Shown: positions 1 to 7,972, counted from the first letter of the stretch. The stretch: 64,000 nt of DNA from an uncultured Alistipes sp. (GCA_900542505.1 UQNV01000002.1:1-64000), one strand, 5' to 3'. Notes: a model not told the origin generated them from the letters alone. Made by a program: numbers and translations.

Positions 1-48
1 CGAGATCCTGAGATGTCTCGTGGGCTCGGAGATGTGTATAAGAGACAG
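1..48. other. Illumina Nextera P7/i7 adapter (non-genomic)
   Basis: Positions 15-48 match the Nextera read-2 transposase adapter, ending in the Tn5 mosaic end (AGATGTGTATAAGAGACAG at 30-48). The preceding bases CGAGAT (1-6) are the end of the P7 primer, and CCTGAGAT (7-14) sits exactly where the 8-base i7 index belongs. This is library sequence left on a contig end. Two apparent plus-strand open frames begin inside it with the artefact peptides GDVYKRQ and SEMCIRDR. Real genome sequence begins at about base 49. Confidence 0.97.
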
Positions 49-757
49 ACACAACGGCCATGCCCGCCGGCAGCGACAACCCGCGACGCTGCCCGGCCGT
101 ATAGAAAGCCACGCCGTCGTGGCGGCCGAGCAGGCATCCGTCGAGGCCCACGACCTCTCCCGACGGCTGACGGCCATAACGCTCCTCGAGCCATGCCCGG
201 CAACCTCGGCCCCTCAGGAAACAGACCCCCATGCTCTCACGCACACCGGGGCGCTGCGGCAGCGACTCCTTCAGCACGTCGCCCATCGGCGTCACCACCC
301 GTTCGAGCAGCTCGGGCGCAAGTCCCCACAGGTAGTAGGACTGGTCCTTGCGCGCATCGAGCGCCCGGGCAACGTAGCGCCGTCCGCCGACGGTGCGGAT
401 GCGGAAATAGTGCCCCGTGGCAATCCACCGCGCACCGACCGAATCGGCATAGGCCGCCAGCGAAGGCCACTTGACCTGCGTATTGCAACGCGTACAGGAC
501 GCCGGGGTGCGTCCTTCGAGGTAGCTCCGTCCGAAATACTCCTCCACCTCACGGCGGAAAAGCTCCCGCACGTCGAGCACCTCATGCCGCAGCCCAAGCC
601 GCCGGGCAGCATCGTACGCCGCATCGAGCAGCGCCCCGTCGCCCGTCATGTCGAGTGTCAGCGCCGTCACATCGTAGCCCTCGCTGCGCAAACGCACAGC
701 CGCCGCGGCGGAATCGATTCCGCCGCTGAAACCCAGCACCACCTTCGTCTCTTCCAT
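49..757 (-). CDS. mnmA: tRNA-specific 2-thiouridylase MnmA, C-terminus missing (contig end)
   Basis: MnmA thiolates U34 of tRNA Lys/Glu/Gln using ATP and persulfide sulfur. The minus-strand frame from the ATG at 757 reads 236 residues with no stop before the adapter. It shows the PP-loop ATPase motif FSGGIDS near the N-terminus, ATGHY, the KDQSYYLW block, SMGVCF and YTAGQRRG. Both catalytic cysteines are visible: the one in CTRCN and the one in GVCF. Full-length enzymes have about 360 residues, so roughly the last third is missing. The break coincides with the adapter junction and should not be read as a pseudogene. Bacteroidetes often carry several MnmA paralogues, so the exact tRNA target is open. 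Confidence 0.9.
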
Positions 758-1232
758 CCAATCCGTTTCAACCGACACGTCCGACACCCGTCCTCCGCAA
801 AAGGCCGGCCCGTATCCATGTATGACAAACGGCTGCCTCCGGGCAACCGTATCTCCTGCAATTCTCATATTTTCCGCCATCCGGCAGCAGCATGCGCGTC
901 TGTCCGTCCTCAATCCGGCCTCGGTCCGCTCCGCATGCGCAACCCATCGCCCCATGCTCCACAACACATCCTCACATACGCGCTCCACGCTGGCTCTTTT
1001 CCCCTCTCGCTGTCACTCTTGCTTGCTCCCTCACTCTCGCTGACACTCTTGCTCGCGCTCCTGTTCGCTGCTCTCTCAATCTCTCTGCTCTCCGCTCCGT
1101 CCTCTCGTTCTCTTTGTCTCATTCACCACGCCGCTCCTACTTCCGACCTGCCCTGCTGTGCGTCCCCGGCCTTCTCACGTCTCCGGCCACCCGGTGCGAC
1201 TGCTCTTTTCGATGGCGAAAGTCCGCCGGAGG
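758..1232. other. Intergenic stretch with a pyrimidine-rich tract
   Basis: I see no convincing gene here. From about 990 to 1130 the plus strand is dominated by C and T, with TCTC/GCTC motifs. It contains a near-perfect 20-bp direct repeat (1004-1023 and 1034-1053, one mismatch, 30-bp period). Open frames on both strands are low-complexity artefacts: Ser/Leu-rich on plus, Arg/Glu/Ser-rich on minus. Confidence 0.6.
1004..1053. repeat. Short direct repeat in a CT-rich tract
   Basis: CTCTCGCTGTCACTCTTGCT at 1004-1023 recurs with one change (T to A) at 1034-1053, with 10 bases between copies. The repeat lies in noncoding low-complexity DNA between mnmA and the PUR-domain gene. Confidence 0.6.
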
Positions 1233-1568
1233 CTAAACCTCAGCCATCATACACTCTTCGGGCTCCTGCGCCTCCTGCTGCTCGAAGAATTCGGGCTTCG
1301 ACTTGCGGATAAAAGCGACCACTTCGGCCAAACCCTCGCTGAACTTGGCGAAATCCTCCTTGTAGAGGAATATCTTGTGCCGGTCGAATACTACCGTCCC
1401 GTCGGGATTGCTCTTTTTGCGACTTTCGGTGATGGTCAGGAAATAATCGTCACCGCGCGTGGCCCGCACATCGAAGAAATAGGTACGACGACCTGCCTTC
1501 ACGGCCTTCGTCATGATTTGTTCGCCAAAGTCCTCGTTTTCTTTGCGAACCGGAATCCGAGATGTCAT
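1233..1568 (-). CDS. PUR-domain (DUF3276) nucleic-acid-binding protein
   Basis: A small basic/acidic protein of 111 residues matching the single-repeat PUR-alpha-like family (DUF3276) that is near-universal in Bacteroidetes. In this family a beta-sheet plus helix forms a PUR repeat that binds single-stranded DNA or RNA. The visible core runs from RRTYFFDVRATRGDDYFLTI through FDRHKIFLYKEDFAKF, followed by a Glu-rich tail. I start it at the ATG at 1568. The frame is open to 1625, but those codons overlap a consensus promoter at 1596-1626 and so lie upstream of the transcript start. It is monocistronic, downstream of the S41 protease gene. The cellular role in Bacteroidetes is not settled. Confidence 0.85.
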   Translation of the reverse strand: MTSRIPVRKENEDFGEQIMTKAVKAGRRTYFFDVRATRGDDYFLTITESRKKSNPDGTVVFDRHKIFLYKEDFAKFSEGLAEVVAFIRKSKPEFFEQQEAQEPEECMMAEV

Positions 1569-1595
1569 AACCTTAAGAGGGATTGATTTCGCCCA

Positions 1596-1626
1596 CAAAG
1601 GTATACAAAAACGACAACTATGCAAA
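1596..1626 (-). promoter_or_regulatory. Consensus Bacteroidetes promoter of the PUR-domain gene
   Basis: On the minus strand, TTTG (1626-1623) is followed after exactly 19 bases by TACCTTTG (1603-1596). This is the -33/-7 arrangement of the Bacteroidetes primary sigma factor. The predicted transcript starts near 1590, leaving a leader of about 20 nt before the ATG at 1568, and this fixes the start codon. Confidence 0.82.
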
Positions 1627-1638
1627 AAAAATAGATGC

Positions 1639-3246
1639 TTAATTTCTGATATCGAGCAACAAGCGTCCGCGAGACTCCCAATTCCGCAGGATTTCGACCG
1701 CCTCCGAATAACTTCCTGTCCGGCCTTCGTTCATCACCCGGTAGAAGGCCCCGTTTCCGTAGAGCCGCTGCCCGAGGAGCGCCTTGAGCTGAAGCCGCAT
1801 AAATGACTCCGATTCAAGGTATTCCGCATCGTTGTAGGCGACACCCCGCTCGCACCCGAGCGTCACAAGTTCATCGAGCATCTGCTGCGAAGGCTCGAAT
1901 CCGGCCGCAAATGCCGCAAAGTCGGGGTAGAGCCGTTTGAGCTCCTCGCGACGGGCATCGAGGCAGGAGAGGGCGTATTCGTTCACCACACCGCGGCGCA
2001 CCAGCTCGGCATAGTAGTTCGTGTAGCCGGTCGTATCCTCCCGCACCACCACGTCGGGCGCAATGCCTCCGCCGCCGCGCACCGTACGGTGCGTACGGAG
2101 CGTTTCGTAGAGCGGCGCTCCGGCATCGAGCGAATCGCGGACCCGGTCGTCGTAGCGCCTCAGATGGTCGAGGTAATACTCGCGGCGATTGCCGTTCTCG
2201 TAGGGACGCTGAATCACGCGGCCCGAGGGCGTATGGTAGCGCGCCACCGTGATACGCACCGTCGAACCGTCGCCCAGCGGTATCTGACGCTGCACGAGCC
2301 CCTTGCCGAAGCTCTGCCGGCCGACAATCACACCACGGTCCCAATCCTGCACCGCACCCGAGACAATCTCGCTGGCCGAAGCCGACGACTCGTCGATGAG
2401 CACCACCAGATTGCCCCGGTACTTCTCGCCGCCGCGCGCCTCGAAACGGGTAGGCGAGACGGCACGGCCTTCGGTCGAGACAATCGCCGAGCCTCCGGGC
2501 AGGAAGAACTCCGCAAGCAGGATGGCCTGCTGGAGCAGCCCTCCGCCATTGCCGCGCAGGTCGAGAATCAGCCCCTTGCATCGGCCCAGGTCCCGGTATG
2601 CCTCCATGAACTCCGACATGGTCGTACGGCCGAAGCGATTGATTTTGATGTAACCGATACCCTCGGCCGCCATATAGGAGGCATCGACCGTGTTGAGTGG
2701 TATCCGGTCCCGCGTGATGACGAAATGCAACCGCCCGGGCACACCGTGGCGCACCACCTCGACCGCAACCTTCGTACCGCGCGGCCCGCGCAGGTAGCGG
2801 GGCACGTCGGCCATGCGCATCCCCACGGCATCGAGCGTATCGATGCGGACGATGCGGTCGTTGGGCAGCACACCGACCTGTTCGGACGGACCGCCCGCAA
2901 TGGTATTGGCCACCACGATGGTATCGCGCAGCAGCGAGAACTCCACGCCGATGCCGCTGAACTCACCGTCGAAGCTCGCCTGCACGTCCTCCATCTCCTC
3001 GGCACCGATATAGGCCGAGTGGGGGTCCAGCTCTTCGAGCATGGCTGTAATGGCGCTCTCGACCAACGGCGCCATATCCACTTCATCGACATAGAGGGCC
3101 GCCACGTCGCGGTAGACCTTGAAGAGCTTCTGGTACTGCTGCAGCATCAGCTGCGTCTGCTGGTTGCCGCCAGCCTCCTGGGCAGCAAGCACCGAAGCGC
3201 CGAGAAGCCCCGCAAGGAGCATGAGGTATCTACGCATCATCTTCAT
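1639..3246 (-). CDS. S41 family C-terminal processing protease with PDZ domain
   Basis: A CtpA/Prc-type periplasmic serine protease of 535 residues. Residues 1-22 form a signal peptide ending ASVLAAQ. A PDZ domain spans roughly 95-175 (GIGVEFSLLRDTIVVANTI onward), followed by the S41 catalytic core with DLRGNGGG (229-236). The predicted nucleophile is Ser290 in SSASASEI and the general base Lys315 in QSFGKG, the 25-residue spacing typical of the family. The C-terminal 150 residues are an extension without a recognised fold. The ATG at 3246 (MKMMRR) is preceded by AAAGG. The open frame continues three codons upstream only through a TTG. It lies 48 bp downstream of hisS, with an intrinsic terminator between them. 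Confidence 0.88.
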   Translation of the reverse strand: MKMMRRYLMLLAGLLGASVLAAQEAGGNQQTQLMLQQYQKLFKVYRDVAALYVDEVDMAPLVESAITAMLEELDPHSAYIGAEEMEDVQASFDGEFSGIGVEFSLLRDTIVVANTIAGGPSEQVGVLPNDRIVRIDTLDAVGMRMADVPRYLRGPRGTKVAVEVVRHGVPGRLHFVITRDRIPLNTVDASYMAAEGIGYIKINRFGRTTMSEFMEAYRDLGRCKGLILDLRGNGGGLLQQAILLAEFFLPGGSAIVSTEGRAVSPTRFEARGGEKYRGNLVVLIDESSASASEIVSGAVQDWDRGVIVGRQSFGKGLVQRQIPLGDGSTVRITVARYHTPSGRVIQRPYENGNRREYYLDHLRRYDDRVRDSLDAGAPLYETLRTHRTVRGGGGIAPDVVVREDTTGYTNYYAELVRRGVVNEYALSCLDARREELKRLYPDFAAFAAGFEPSQQMLDELVTLGCERGVAYNDAEYLESESFMRLQLKALLGQRLYGNGAFYRVMNEGRTGSYSEAVEILRNWESRGRLLLDIRN

Positions 3247-3253
3247 CCTTTGC

Positions 3254-3283
3254 AAAAAAAGGGGCTCCGCCGACGGGAGCCCC
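3254..3283 (-). terminator. Intrinsic terminator after hisS
   Basis: Arms GGGGCTCC (3261-3268) and GGAGCCCC (3276-3283) form an 8-bp GC stem. On the minus strand it is followed by a run of seven U (3260-3254). The U tract ends only about 8 bases before the ATG of the S41 protease gene. Confidence 0.85.
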
Positions 3284-3294
3284 GAATCGAATCG

Positions 3295-4635
3295 TCAGGC
3301 CAAAGCCCCGACCAGTTCATCGAAGGGCACCGAGCGTTGTTCGCCCGAACGCATATCCTTGAGTGTCACCTCGCGGCGGGCAAGCTCGTCGCTGCCGACA
3401 ATCGCCACGAAGGGAATCGCACGACGGTTGGCGTGCTCCATCTGCTTCTTCATCTTGGCAGCCTCGGGATAAATCTCGGCGGCCACACCCGCGTCGCGCA
3501 GCGCACGCAGCAGTCCGAGCGATGCAGCCTCCTCGGCTTCACCCAGATTGACGAAGAGCACGCGCGTCGAGCAGCCGACCCCTTCGGGGAAGAGCTCAAG
3601 ACCCGTCATCACGTCGTAGATGCGGTCGGCACCGAACGAGATGCCGACGCCCGACGTGTTGGGCATGCCGAAGATACCCGTCAGGTCGTCGTAACGGCCG
3701 CCGCCACAGATGGAACCGATGGCGAAATCGAGCGCCTTGACCTCGAAGATGGCACCCGTATAGTAGTTCAGGCCGCGCGCCAGCGAGAGGTCCAGCTCGA
3801 CGGGCAGCTCCAGCCCCAGACGGGCCACATGGCCGAAAATGGTCTCCATCTCGGCAATACCCTTCAGGCCGGTTTCCGACGAGGAGAGCACCTCGCGCAA
3901 CGAAGCCAGCTTCTGCGCATTGTCGCCGCTCAGCTCGAGAATCGGCTGCAGACGCTCGACGGCCTCCGCCGTCAAACCGCGTTCGAGCAGCTCCGCCTTG
4001 ACGTTCTCCAGTCCGATTTTCTCCAGTTTGTCGATGGCCACCGTGATGTCCATCATCTTGTCGGCATGGCCAATCGCCTCGGCGATGCCGTAGAGAATCT
4101 TGCGGTTGTTCATCTTGAGCGCCACACGGATGCCCAGTGCGCGGAAGACCCGCTCGACAATCTCGACCAGCTCCACCTCGCACAGCAGCGAGCGGGTGCC
4201 GATGACGTCGACGTCGCACTGATAGAACTCGCGGTAGCGTCCCTTCTGCGGCCGGTCGGCCCGCCATACGGGCTGCATCTGGTAGCGGCGGAAGGGGAAC
4301 GACAACTCGTCGCGGTGCTGCACGACGTAGCGGGCGAAGGGGACCGTCAGGTCGTAACGCAACCCCTTCTCGCAGATTCGCGACGCCTGGCGCACCTCGC
4401 TGTCCGAGAGTCCGGCAGCGTAGTCGCCCGAGTTGAGAATCTTGAAGAGGAGCTTGTCTCCCTCGTCGCCATACTTGCCCAGCAGCGTGGAGAGGTTCTC
4501 CATGGAGGGCGTCTCGAGCGGCGCGAAGCCGAAGAGCCGGAAGACACCCCGGATGGTGTCGAAAATATACTGGCGGCGCATCATCTCCGCAGGGGAGAAG
4601 TCACGCGTACCCTTGGGAATCGAAGGTTTCTGCAT
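3295..4635 (-). CDS. hisS: Histidine--tRNA ligase
   Basis: Class II aminoacyl-tRNA synthetase of 446 residues, charging tRNA-His in the cytoplasm. The N-terminus [13 protein letters not shown] is typical. Motif 2 is seen as [18 protein letters not shown], the histidine-A region as [15 protein letters not shown], and motif 3 as [11 protein letters not shown] near the end of the catalytic core. The C-terminal anticodon-binding alpha/beta domain closes the protein. Length is normal for the family. It sits 62 bp downstream of ettA and is probably co-transcribed with it. The transcript should end at the terminator right after its stop. Confidence 0.96.
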   Translation of the reverse strand: MQKPSIPKGTRDFSPAEMMRRQYIFDTIRGVFRLFGFAPLETPSMENLSTLLGKYGDEGDKLLFKILNSGDYAAGLSDSEVRQASRICEKGLRYDLTVPFARYVVQHRDELSFPFRRYQMQPVWRADRPQKGRYREFYQCDVDVIGTRSLLCEVELVEIVERVFRALGIRVALKMNNRKILYGIAEAIGHADKMMDITVAIDKLEKIGLENVKAELLERGLTAEAVERLQPILELSGDNAQKLASLREVLSSSETGLKGIAEMETIFGHVARLGLELPVELDLSLARGLNYYTGAIFEVKALDFAIGSICGGGRYDDLTGIFGMPNTSGVGISFGADRIYDVMTGLELFPEGVGCSTRVLFVNLGEAEEAASLGLLRALRDAGVAAEIYPEAAKMKKQMEHANRRAIPFVAIVGSDELARREVTLKDMRSGEQRSVPFDELVGALA

Positions 4636-4697
4636 AAAGCGTATCTTGCTTGAATTCTTGGTCTAACGTAAAGCGATGTTCCCGATGCGGCCGCGCA

Positions 4698-6374
4698 TCA
4701 GTTCTCCATCAGTTTCTTGTACTTCACGCGGTGGGGCGTCGTATCGCCGCCCTGCGCACGCTTCCACGCCTCGTATTCGCTGTAGGAGCCCTCGTAGAAG
4801 ACTACCTGCGAATCACCCTCGAACGAGAGGATATGCGTGGCGATACGGTCGAGGAACCAGCGGTCGTGCGAGATGACGACGGCACAGCCGGCGAAGTTCT
4901 CGAGACCCTCCTCCAGCGCGCGGAGCGTGTTGACGTCGATGTCGTTCGTCGGCTCGTCGAGCAGCAGCACGTTGCCCTGCTCCTTGAGGGCGATGGCCAG
5001 ATGGAGCCGGTTGCGCTCGCCGCCCGACAGCATGCCGCACTTCTTCTCCTGGTCGGCGCCCGTGAAGTTGAAGCGGGCCACATAGGCGCGGGCGTTGACC
5101 TGACGGTTGCCCAGCGTGATGAGGTCGCTGTTCTGCGAGATGACCTCGTAGACCGTCTTTTCGGGGTCAATCGACTTGTGTTGCTGGTCGACATAGGCCA
5201 GCTTGACCGTCGGACCGACGCGGAACGTACCCGAGGTGGGCTCTTCGAGACCCATAATCATCCGGAAGAGCGTCGTCTTGCCCGTACCGTTGGGGCCGAT
5301 GACGCCGACGATGCCGGCGGGCGGCAGCGAGAAGTTCAGATGCTCGTAGAGCACGCGGTCGCCATAGGCCTTCGACACATCGTGCGCCTCGATGACCACG
5401 TCGCCCAGCCGAGGACCGTTCGGGATGAAGATTTCGAGCTTCTCCTCCTTCTGCTTGGCATCCTCGTTGAGCATCTTGTCGTAGGCCGACAGACGGGCCT
5501 TCGACTTGGCATGGCGGCCCGACGGCGACATGCGCACCCACTCCAGCTCGCGTTCGAGCGTCTTGCGGCGCTTCGACTCCTGCTTCTCCTCCATCTCCAG
5601 GCGCTTGGTCTTCTGCTCGAGCCAGCCCGAGTAGTTGCCCTTCCAGGGGATACCCTCGCCGCGGTCCAGTTCGAGAATCCAGCCCGCCACGTTGTCGAGG
5701 AAGTAACGGTCGTGCGTCACGGCGATGACCGTACCCTTGTATTGCTGGAGGTGCTGCTCGAGCCAGTCAATCGACTCGGCATCGAGGTGGTTCGTCGGCT
5801 CGTCGAGCAGCAGCACGTCGGGCTGCTGGAGCAGCAGGCGGCACAATGCCACACGGCGCCGCTCGCCGCCCGAGAGCACCTTGACCGACTGGTCGGGGTC
5901 GGGGCAGCGCAGGGCATCCATCGCCCGTTCGAGCACGCTGTCCAGCTCCCAGCCGTTGACGTGGTCAATCTGTTCGTACAACTCGCCCTGACGTTCGATG
6001 AGACGCGCCATCGCGTCGTCGTCCATCGGTTCGCAGAGCTTCATGTTGATATCCTCATACTCCTTCAGCAGGGCCACCGTTGCGGCGCAGCCCTCCTCGA
6101 CCACCTCGCGGACGGTCTTCGTGTCGTCGAGCTTGGGCTCCTGCTCCAGGTAACCGACCGTATATCCGGGCGAAAAGACCACCTCGCCCTGGAAGTTCTT
6201 GTCGATACCGGCGATAATCTTCATCAGCGTCGACTTACCCGAGCCGTTCAGGCCGATGATGCCGATTTTGGCTCCGTAGAAGAACGAAAGGTAGATGTTG
6301 TTCAGCACTTTTTTCTGGTTGGTGAAGGTCTTGCTCACACCGACCATCGAGAAGATGATTTTTTCGTCTGCCAT
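4698..6374 (-). CDS. ettA: ABC-F translation factor EttA
   Basis: Energy-dependent translational throttle A, 558 residues, the usual EttA length. It has two ABC cassettes: Walker A GLNGSGKST at 41-49 with signature LSGGERRRVALCRLLL and Walker B LLLDEPTNHLD, then Walker A GPNGTGKTT with LSGGERNRLHLAIAL and LLLDEPTNDID. The inter-domain linker and toothpick region is charged (KRLEMEEKQESKRRKTLERE). ABC-F proteins bind the ribosomal E site and have no membrane domain. I place the start at MADEKIIFSM (6374). The frame is open to 6494, but that extension overlaps a TATCTTTG box and matches nothing in the family. Confidence 0.93.
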   Translation of the reverse strand: MADEKIIFSMVGVSKTFTNQKKVLNNIYLSFFYGAKIGIIGLNGSGKSTLMKIIAGIDKNFQGEVVFSPGYTVGYLEQEPKLDDTKTVREVVEEGCAATVALLKEYEDINMKLCEPMDDDAMARLIERQGELYEQIDHVNGWELDSVLERAMDALRCPDPDQSVKVLSGGERRRVALCRLLLQQPDVLLLDEPTNHLDAESIDWLEQHLQQYKGTVIAVTHDRYFLDNVAGWILELDRGEGIPWKGNYSGWLEQKTKRLEMEEKQESKRRKTLERELEWVRMSPSGRHAKSKARLSAYDKMLNEDAKQKEEKLEIFIPNGPRLGDVVIEAHDVSKAYGDRVLYEHLNFSLPPAGIVGVIGPNGTGKTTLFRMIMGLEEPTSGTFRVGPTVKLAYVDQQHKSIDPEKTVYEVISQNSDLITLGNRQVNARAYVARFNFTGADQEKKCGMLSGGERNRLHLAIALKEQGNVLLLDEPTNDIDVNTLRALEEGLENFAGCAVVISHDRWFLDRIATHILSFEGDSQVVFYEGSYSEYEAWKRAQGGDTTPHRVKYKKLMEN

Positions 6375-6406
6375 ATTGTTCCGAGAGATTTTTTTCAGTT
6401 TTCCGC

Positions 6407-6414
6407 CAAAGATA
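6407..6414 (-). promoter_or_regulatory. Putative -7 element of ettA
   Basis: The minus strand reads TATCTTTG (6414-6407), 33 bp upstream of the chosen ATG. No good TTTG is seen at the expected -33 spacing, so support is one-sided. Confidence 0.45.
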
Positions 6415-6532
6415 CGCAGAAATTCCGGATTTTCCCGCCTCGGGGAGGGGGAATATTTCAACCTCATTCCAAAGTCCATTCCCTCATGTTCCAATTCGGG
6501 ATGAAAATCTCGCTTGGATCAAATAAAAGTTG

Positions 6533-6540
6533 TATATTTG
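6533..6540 (+). promoter_or_regulatory. Putative -7 element facing the structured RNA
   Basis: TATATTTG fits TAnnTTTG perfectly and points toward the structured element at 6580-6753 and the AT-rich genes. The -33 region is poor (TTGG at 6514-6517). A start near 6547 would give a leader of about 33 nt before the closing stem. Confidence 0.4.
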
Positions 6541-6579
6541 TACCGGTAATCAGATATTGGTTATCGACATATTTTTCCC

Positions 6580-6753
6580 AAAAGGAAGCGTTTGACTGAT
6601 TCTCTCTAACGAAGTCTGGTAAATTTCAAGCAGGAGAATAAGCAGACCTGAATTTCACGCCATGCAATCGGCGTGGACTGTTGCTTATTTTACTGCAAGG
6701 TTTACCAGAGCCCGTTAGATAGAATAAGTTGACGGTACCACGCTTTCTTTTTT
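6580..6753 (+). ncRNA. Candidate rod-shaped structured RNA (6S-like?)
   Basis: Nested complementary segments form one long interrupted hairpin. The closing stem is 6580-6591 with 6740-6751 (12 pairs including a G-U). Stem A is 6600-6611 with 6713-6724 (11 of 12). Stem B is 6615-6623 with 6701-6709 (9 of 9). Short stems follow at 6630-6633/6693-6696 and 6637-6644/6682-6689 (8 of 8). The tip is 6656-6661/6670-6675 with an 8-nt loop. The 3' arm runs into six T at 6748-6753, as in an intrinsic terminator. A TATATTTG box lies 40 bp upstream. The shape, paired ends and length near 175-205 nt resemble 6S RNA, but I cannot match a family by sequence. Alternatives are a leader for the downstream genes or a remnant inverted-repeat element. 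Confidence 0.5.
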
Positions 6754-6772
6754 ACATAACCTGCCGCGGTAC
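6735..6772 (+). promoter_or_regulatory. Alternative hairpin competing with the RNA closing stem
   Basis: GTACCACG (6735-6742) can pair with CGCGGTAC (6765-6772), seven of eight positions. This would place the T-rich tail of the structured RNA in a loop and remove bases 6740-6742 from the closing stem. Mutually exclusive pairings just before the ATG at 6793 would suit a regulatory leader, but this may be chance. Confidence 0.25.
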
Positions 6773-6792
6773 GGGCAATAAACTAACATGTC

Positions 6793-7125
6793 ATGCTCAA
6801 TTTTTTATTTGGATGGTCCCAATCCAAGGAACCTTTACGGCAAAAGTATGCAACCATCATTCAACGATTATCCAATGAGGGTCGTGCTGTCATATTCAAG
6901 GAGACCTCCTCAACTGTTGCATGGGGCATTGCCAATATGGGAGGCAAGACTATTTTCAAAATCAAAGATACTGGAGATTGCAAGATCGATATTTCCTACT
7001 TGTCAGAAAGCCCTTTCTTTGGAAAACATGAAAAAAAATGGTGTTTCCCATCAGACATGAATCAAGATGAAATCGTCGACACAATGAATCGTGACATTCA
7101 AAAACTTTTGACAAATGGACGATAA
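6793..7125 (+). CDS. Orphan cytosolic protein, AT-rich island gene 1
   Basis: 110 residues, not recognised. It has no signal peptide or membrane segment. Mixed alpha/beta character: an N-terminal amphipathic stretch (LRQKYATIIQRLSNEG), a likely beta segment around AVIFKETSSTVAWGIA, and a C-terminal acidic/helical part (DMNQDEIVDTMNRDIQKLL). The DNA is clearly richer in A+T than the flanking housekeeping genes. The stop overlaps the next gene by 11 bp (7115-7125), implying translational coupling. An ATG at 6788 opens a different frame that ends sooner and is less likely. No function should be assigned on present evidence. Confidence 0.6.
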   Translation: MLNFLFGWSQSKEPLRQKYATIIQRLSNEGRAVIFKETSSTVAWGIANMGGKTIFKIKDTGDCKIDISYLSESPFFGKHEKKWCFPSDMNQDEIVDTMNRDIQKLLTNGR

Positions 7126-7525
7126 AAAGGCTATTAGAATCCGGCATTATTGTAAATCCCTGAAACTTCCGACCTGGGATGTCAATGATCTGACACGATA
7201 TGTTTCGCTCTATTTCGACGACCCTTATTCCGTTGAATTCATGGTCGCCAAAACAAAAATAACAAAATTGGATCTCACATATGTTGCCAATCGGTTAATT
7301 GAGTATCTGGAGATTGAGGAGCAAAAATATGAGGAGTATAAAATACAATATCCGGAAACTCCAGACGATATGATATGGCTGAAGGTTTATCGTGAAATGG
7401 ATGATATATTGAGCCACGACATTCACGATGCAAAACAAAGTGCAAAAATTGCATCGGCAAACAGGGGCTGTTATATCATTTGCATTCTTATAATCATATT
7501 ACTTATTTATTTTTTCATTTTCTAA
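7115..7525 (+). CDS. Orphan tail-anchored protein, AT-rich island gene 2
   Basis: 136 residues, not recognised. The body is charged and helical (ANRLIEYLEIEEQKYEEYKIQY). The C-terminus is a single very hydrophobic segment (CYIICILIIILLIYFFIF) right at the end, giving a tail-anchored topology with the bulk in the cytoplasm. The start ATG lies inside the end of the previous gene (11-bp overlap), and the next gene follows after 4 bp, so these genes form a tight operon. Codon use is AT-rich, unlike the window average, which suggests separate ancestry. Confidence 0.62.
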   Translation: MDDKKAIRIRHYCKSLKLPTWDVNDLTRYVSLYFDDPYSVEFMVAKTKITKLDLTYVANRLIEYLEIEEQKYEEYKIQYPETPDDMIWLKVYREMDDILSHDIHDAKQSAKIASANRGCYIICILIIILLIYFFIF

Positions 7526-7529
7526 CCCA

Positions 7530-7955
7530 ATGAAGAAAGCATTGATTTTCTGTGTGATATTAAACGTAGCATTAGCAGGAACTACAATACTATATCATTC
7601 TGAATATAAAAGGGCTCAAGGCATGTGGTTCGAGCAGCTACAATACAGCGACAGCCTAAAGCGTGAAGTGGGACGAAATATGGTATTATCATACAATTTA
7701 CTCAAACGAATGGAAACTTACCATTCAATCATGTATATCACATTATCGAACCATAAAATACCAATCAAAGCATTTAAATCCGTTTGTGATATACACACCG
7801 ATTTCGGGCCTTCAATATGGATTGATTTTATAGGCTACAAAAATAAAGCTGATCAACAAGCACAAAATTATGTATCACAAATACGGTCTGGACAAATCGA
7901 CCTCAACGATTTGTCGATACGGCGTTGTGAACCAATCCCTCTATCTGATGATTAA
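7530..7955 (+). CDS. Orphan membrane-anchored or secreted protein, AT-rich island gene 3
   Basis: 141 residues, not recognised. The N-terminus KKALIFCVILNVALAGTTIL is a signal peptide or single membrane anchor. The rest (about 25-141) is polar and would sit in the periplasm. It follows island gene 2 by 4 bp and precedes gene 4 by 17 bp, all on the plus strand. A polar globular domain with two cysteines (VCDIH and RRCEP) is the only other visible feature. AT-rich like its neighbours. Confidence 0.6.
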   Translation: MKKALIFCVILNVALAGTTILYHSEYKRAQGMWFEQLQYSDSLKREVGRNMVLSYNLLKRMETYHSIMYITLSNHKIPIKAFKSVCDIHTDFGPSIWIDFIGYKNKADQQAQNYVSQIRSGQIDLNDLSIRRCEPIPLSDD

Positions 7956-7972
7956 AGTAAATTTCCGTTCAT

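Noticed and set aside
892..1236. Ser/Leu-rich plus-strand frame in the CT-rich tract
   Set aside because: Composition is dictated by the pyrimidine repeat; no start context and no homology pattern.
13..1312. Plus-strand open frames of 153 and 430 codons at the left end
   Set aside because: They start inside the Nextera adapter and then run antisense to mnmA and through low-complexity DNA. No protein family pattern is visible.
2089..4653. Long plus-strand frame of 854 codons
   Set aside because: It is antisense to the S41 protease and hisS. GC-rich genes here often leave the opposite strand open, and its His/Arg/Leu-rich composition is typical of such shadows.
6600..6724. Integron attC site
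   Set aside because: TAAC ... GTTA at the ends and a length near 120 bp recall attC, and GTTAGAT fits the R' core. But R'' does not fit fully, there is only one such site, no integrase is present, and the extra closing stem with a T tail fits an RNA better.
6600..6724. MITE or insertion-sequence remnant
   Set aside because: The 25-bp imperfect terminal inverted repeats would fit, but no target-site duplication, transposase fragment or second copy is visible in the window. Kept only as an alternative.
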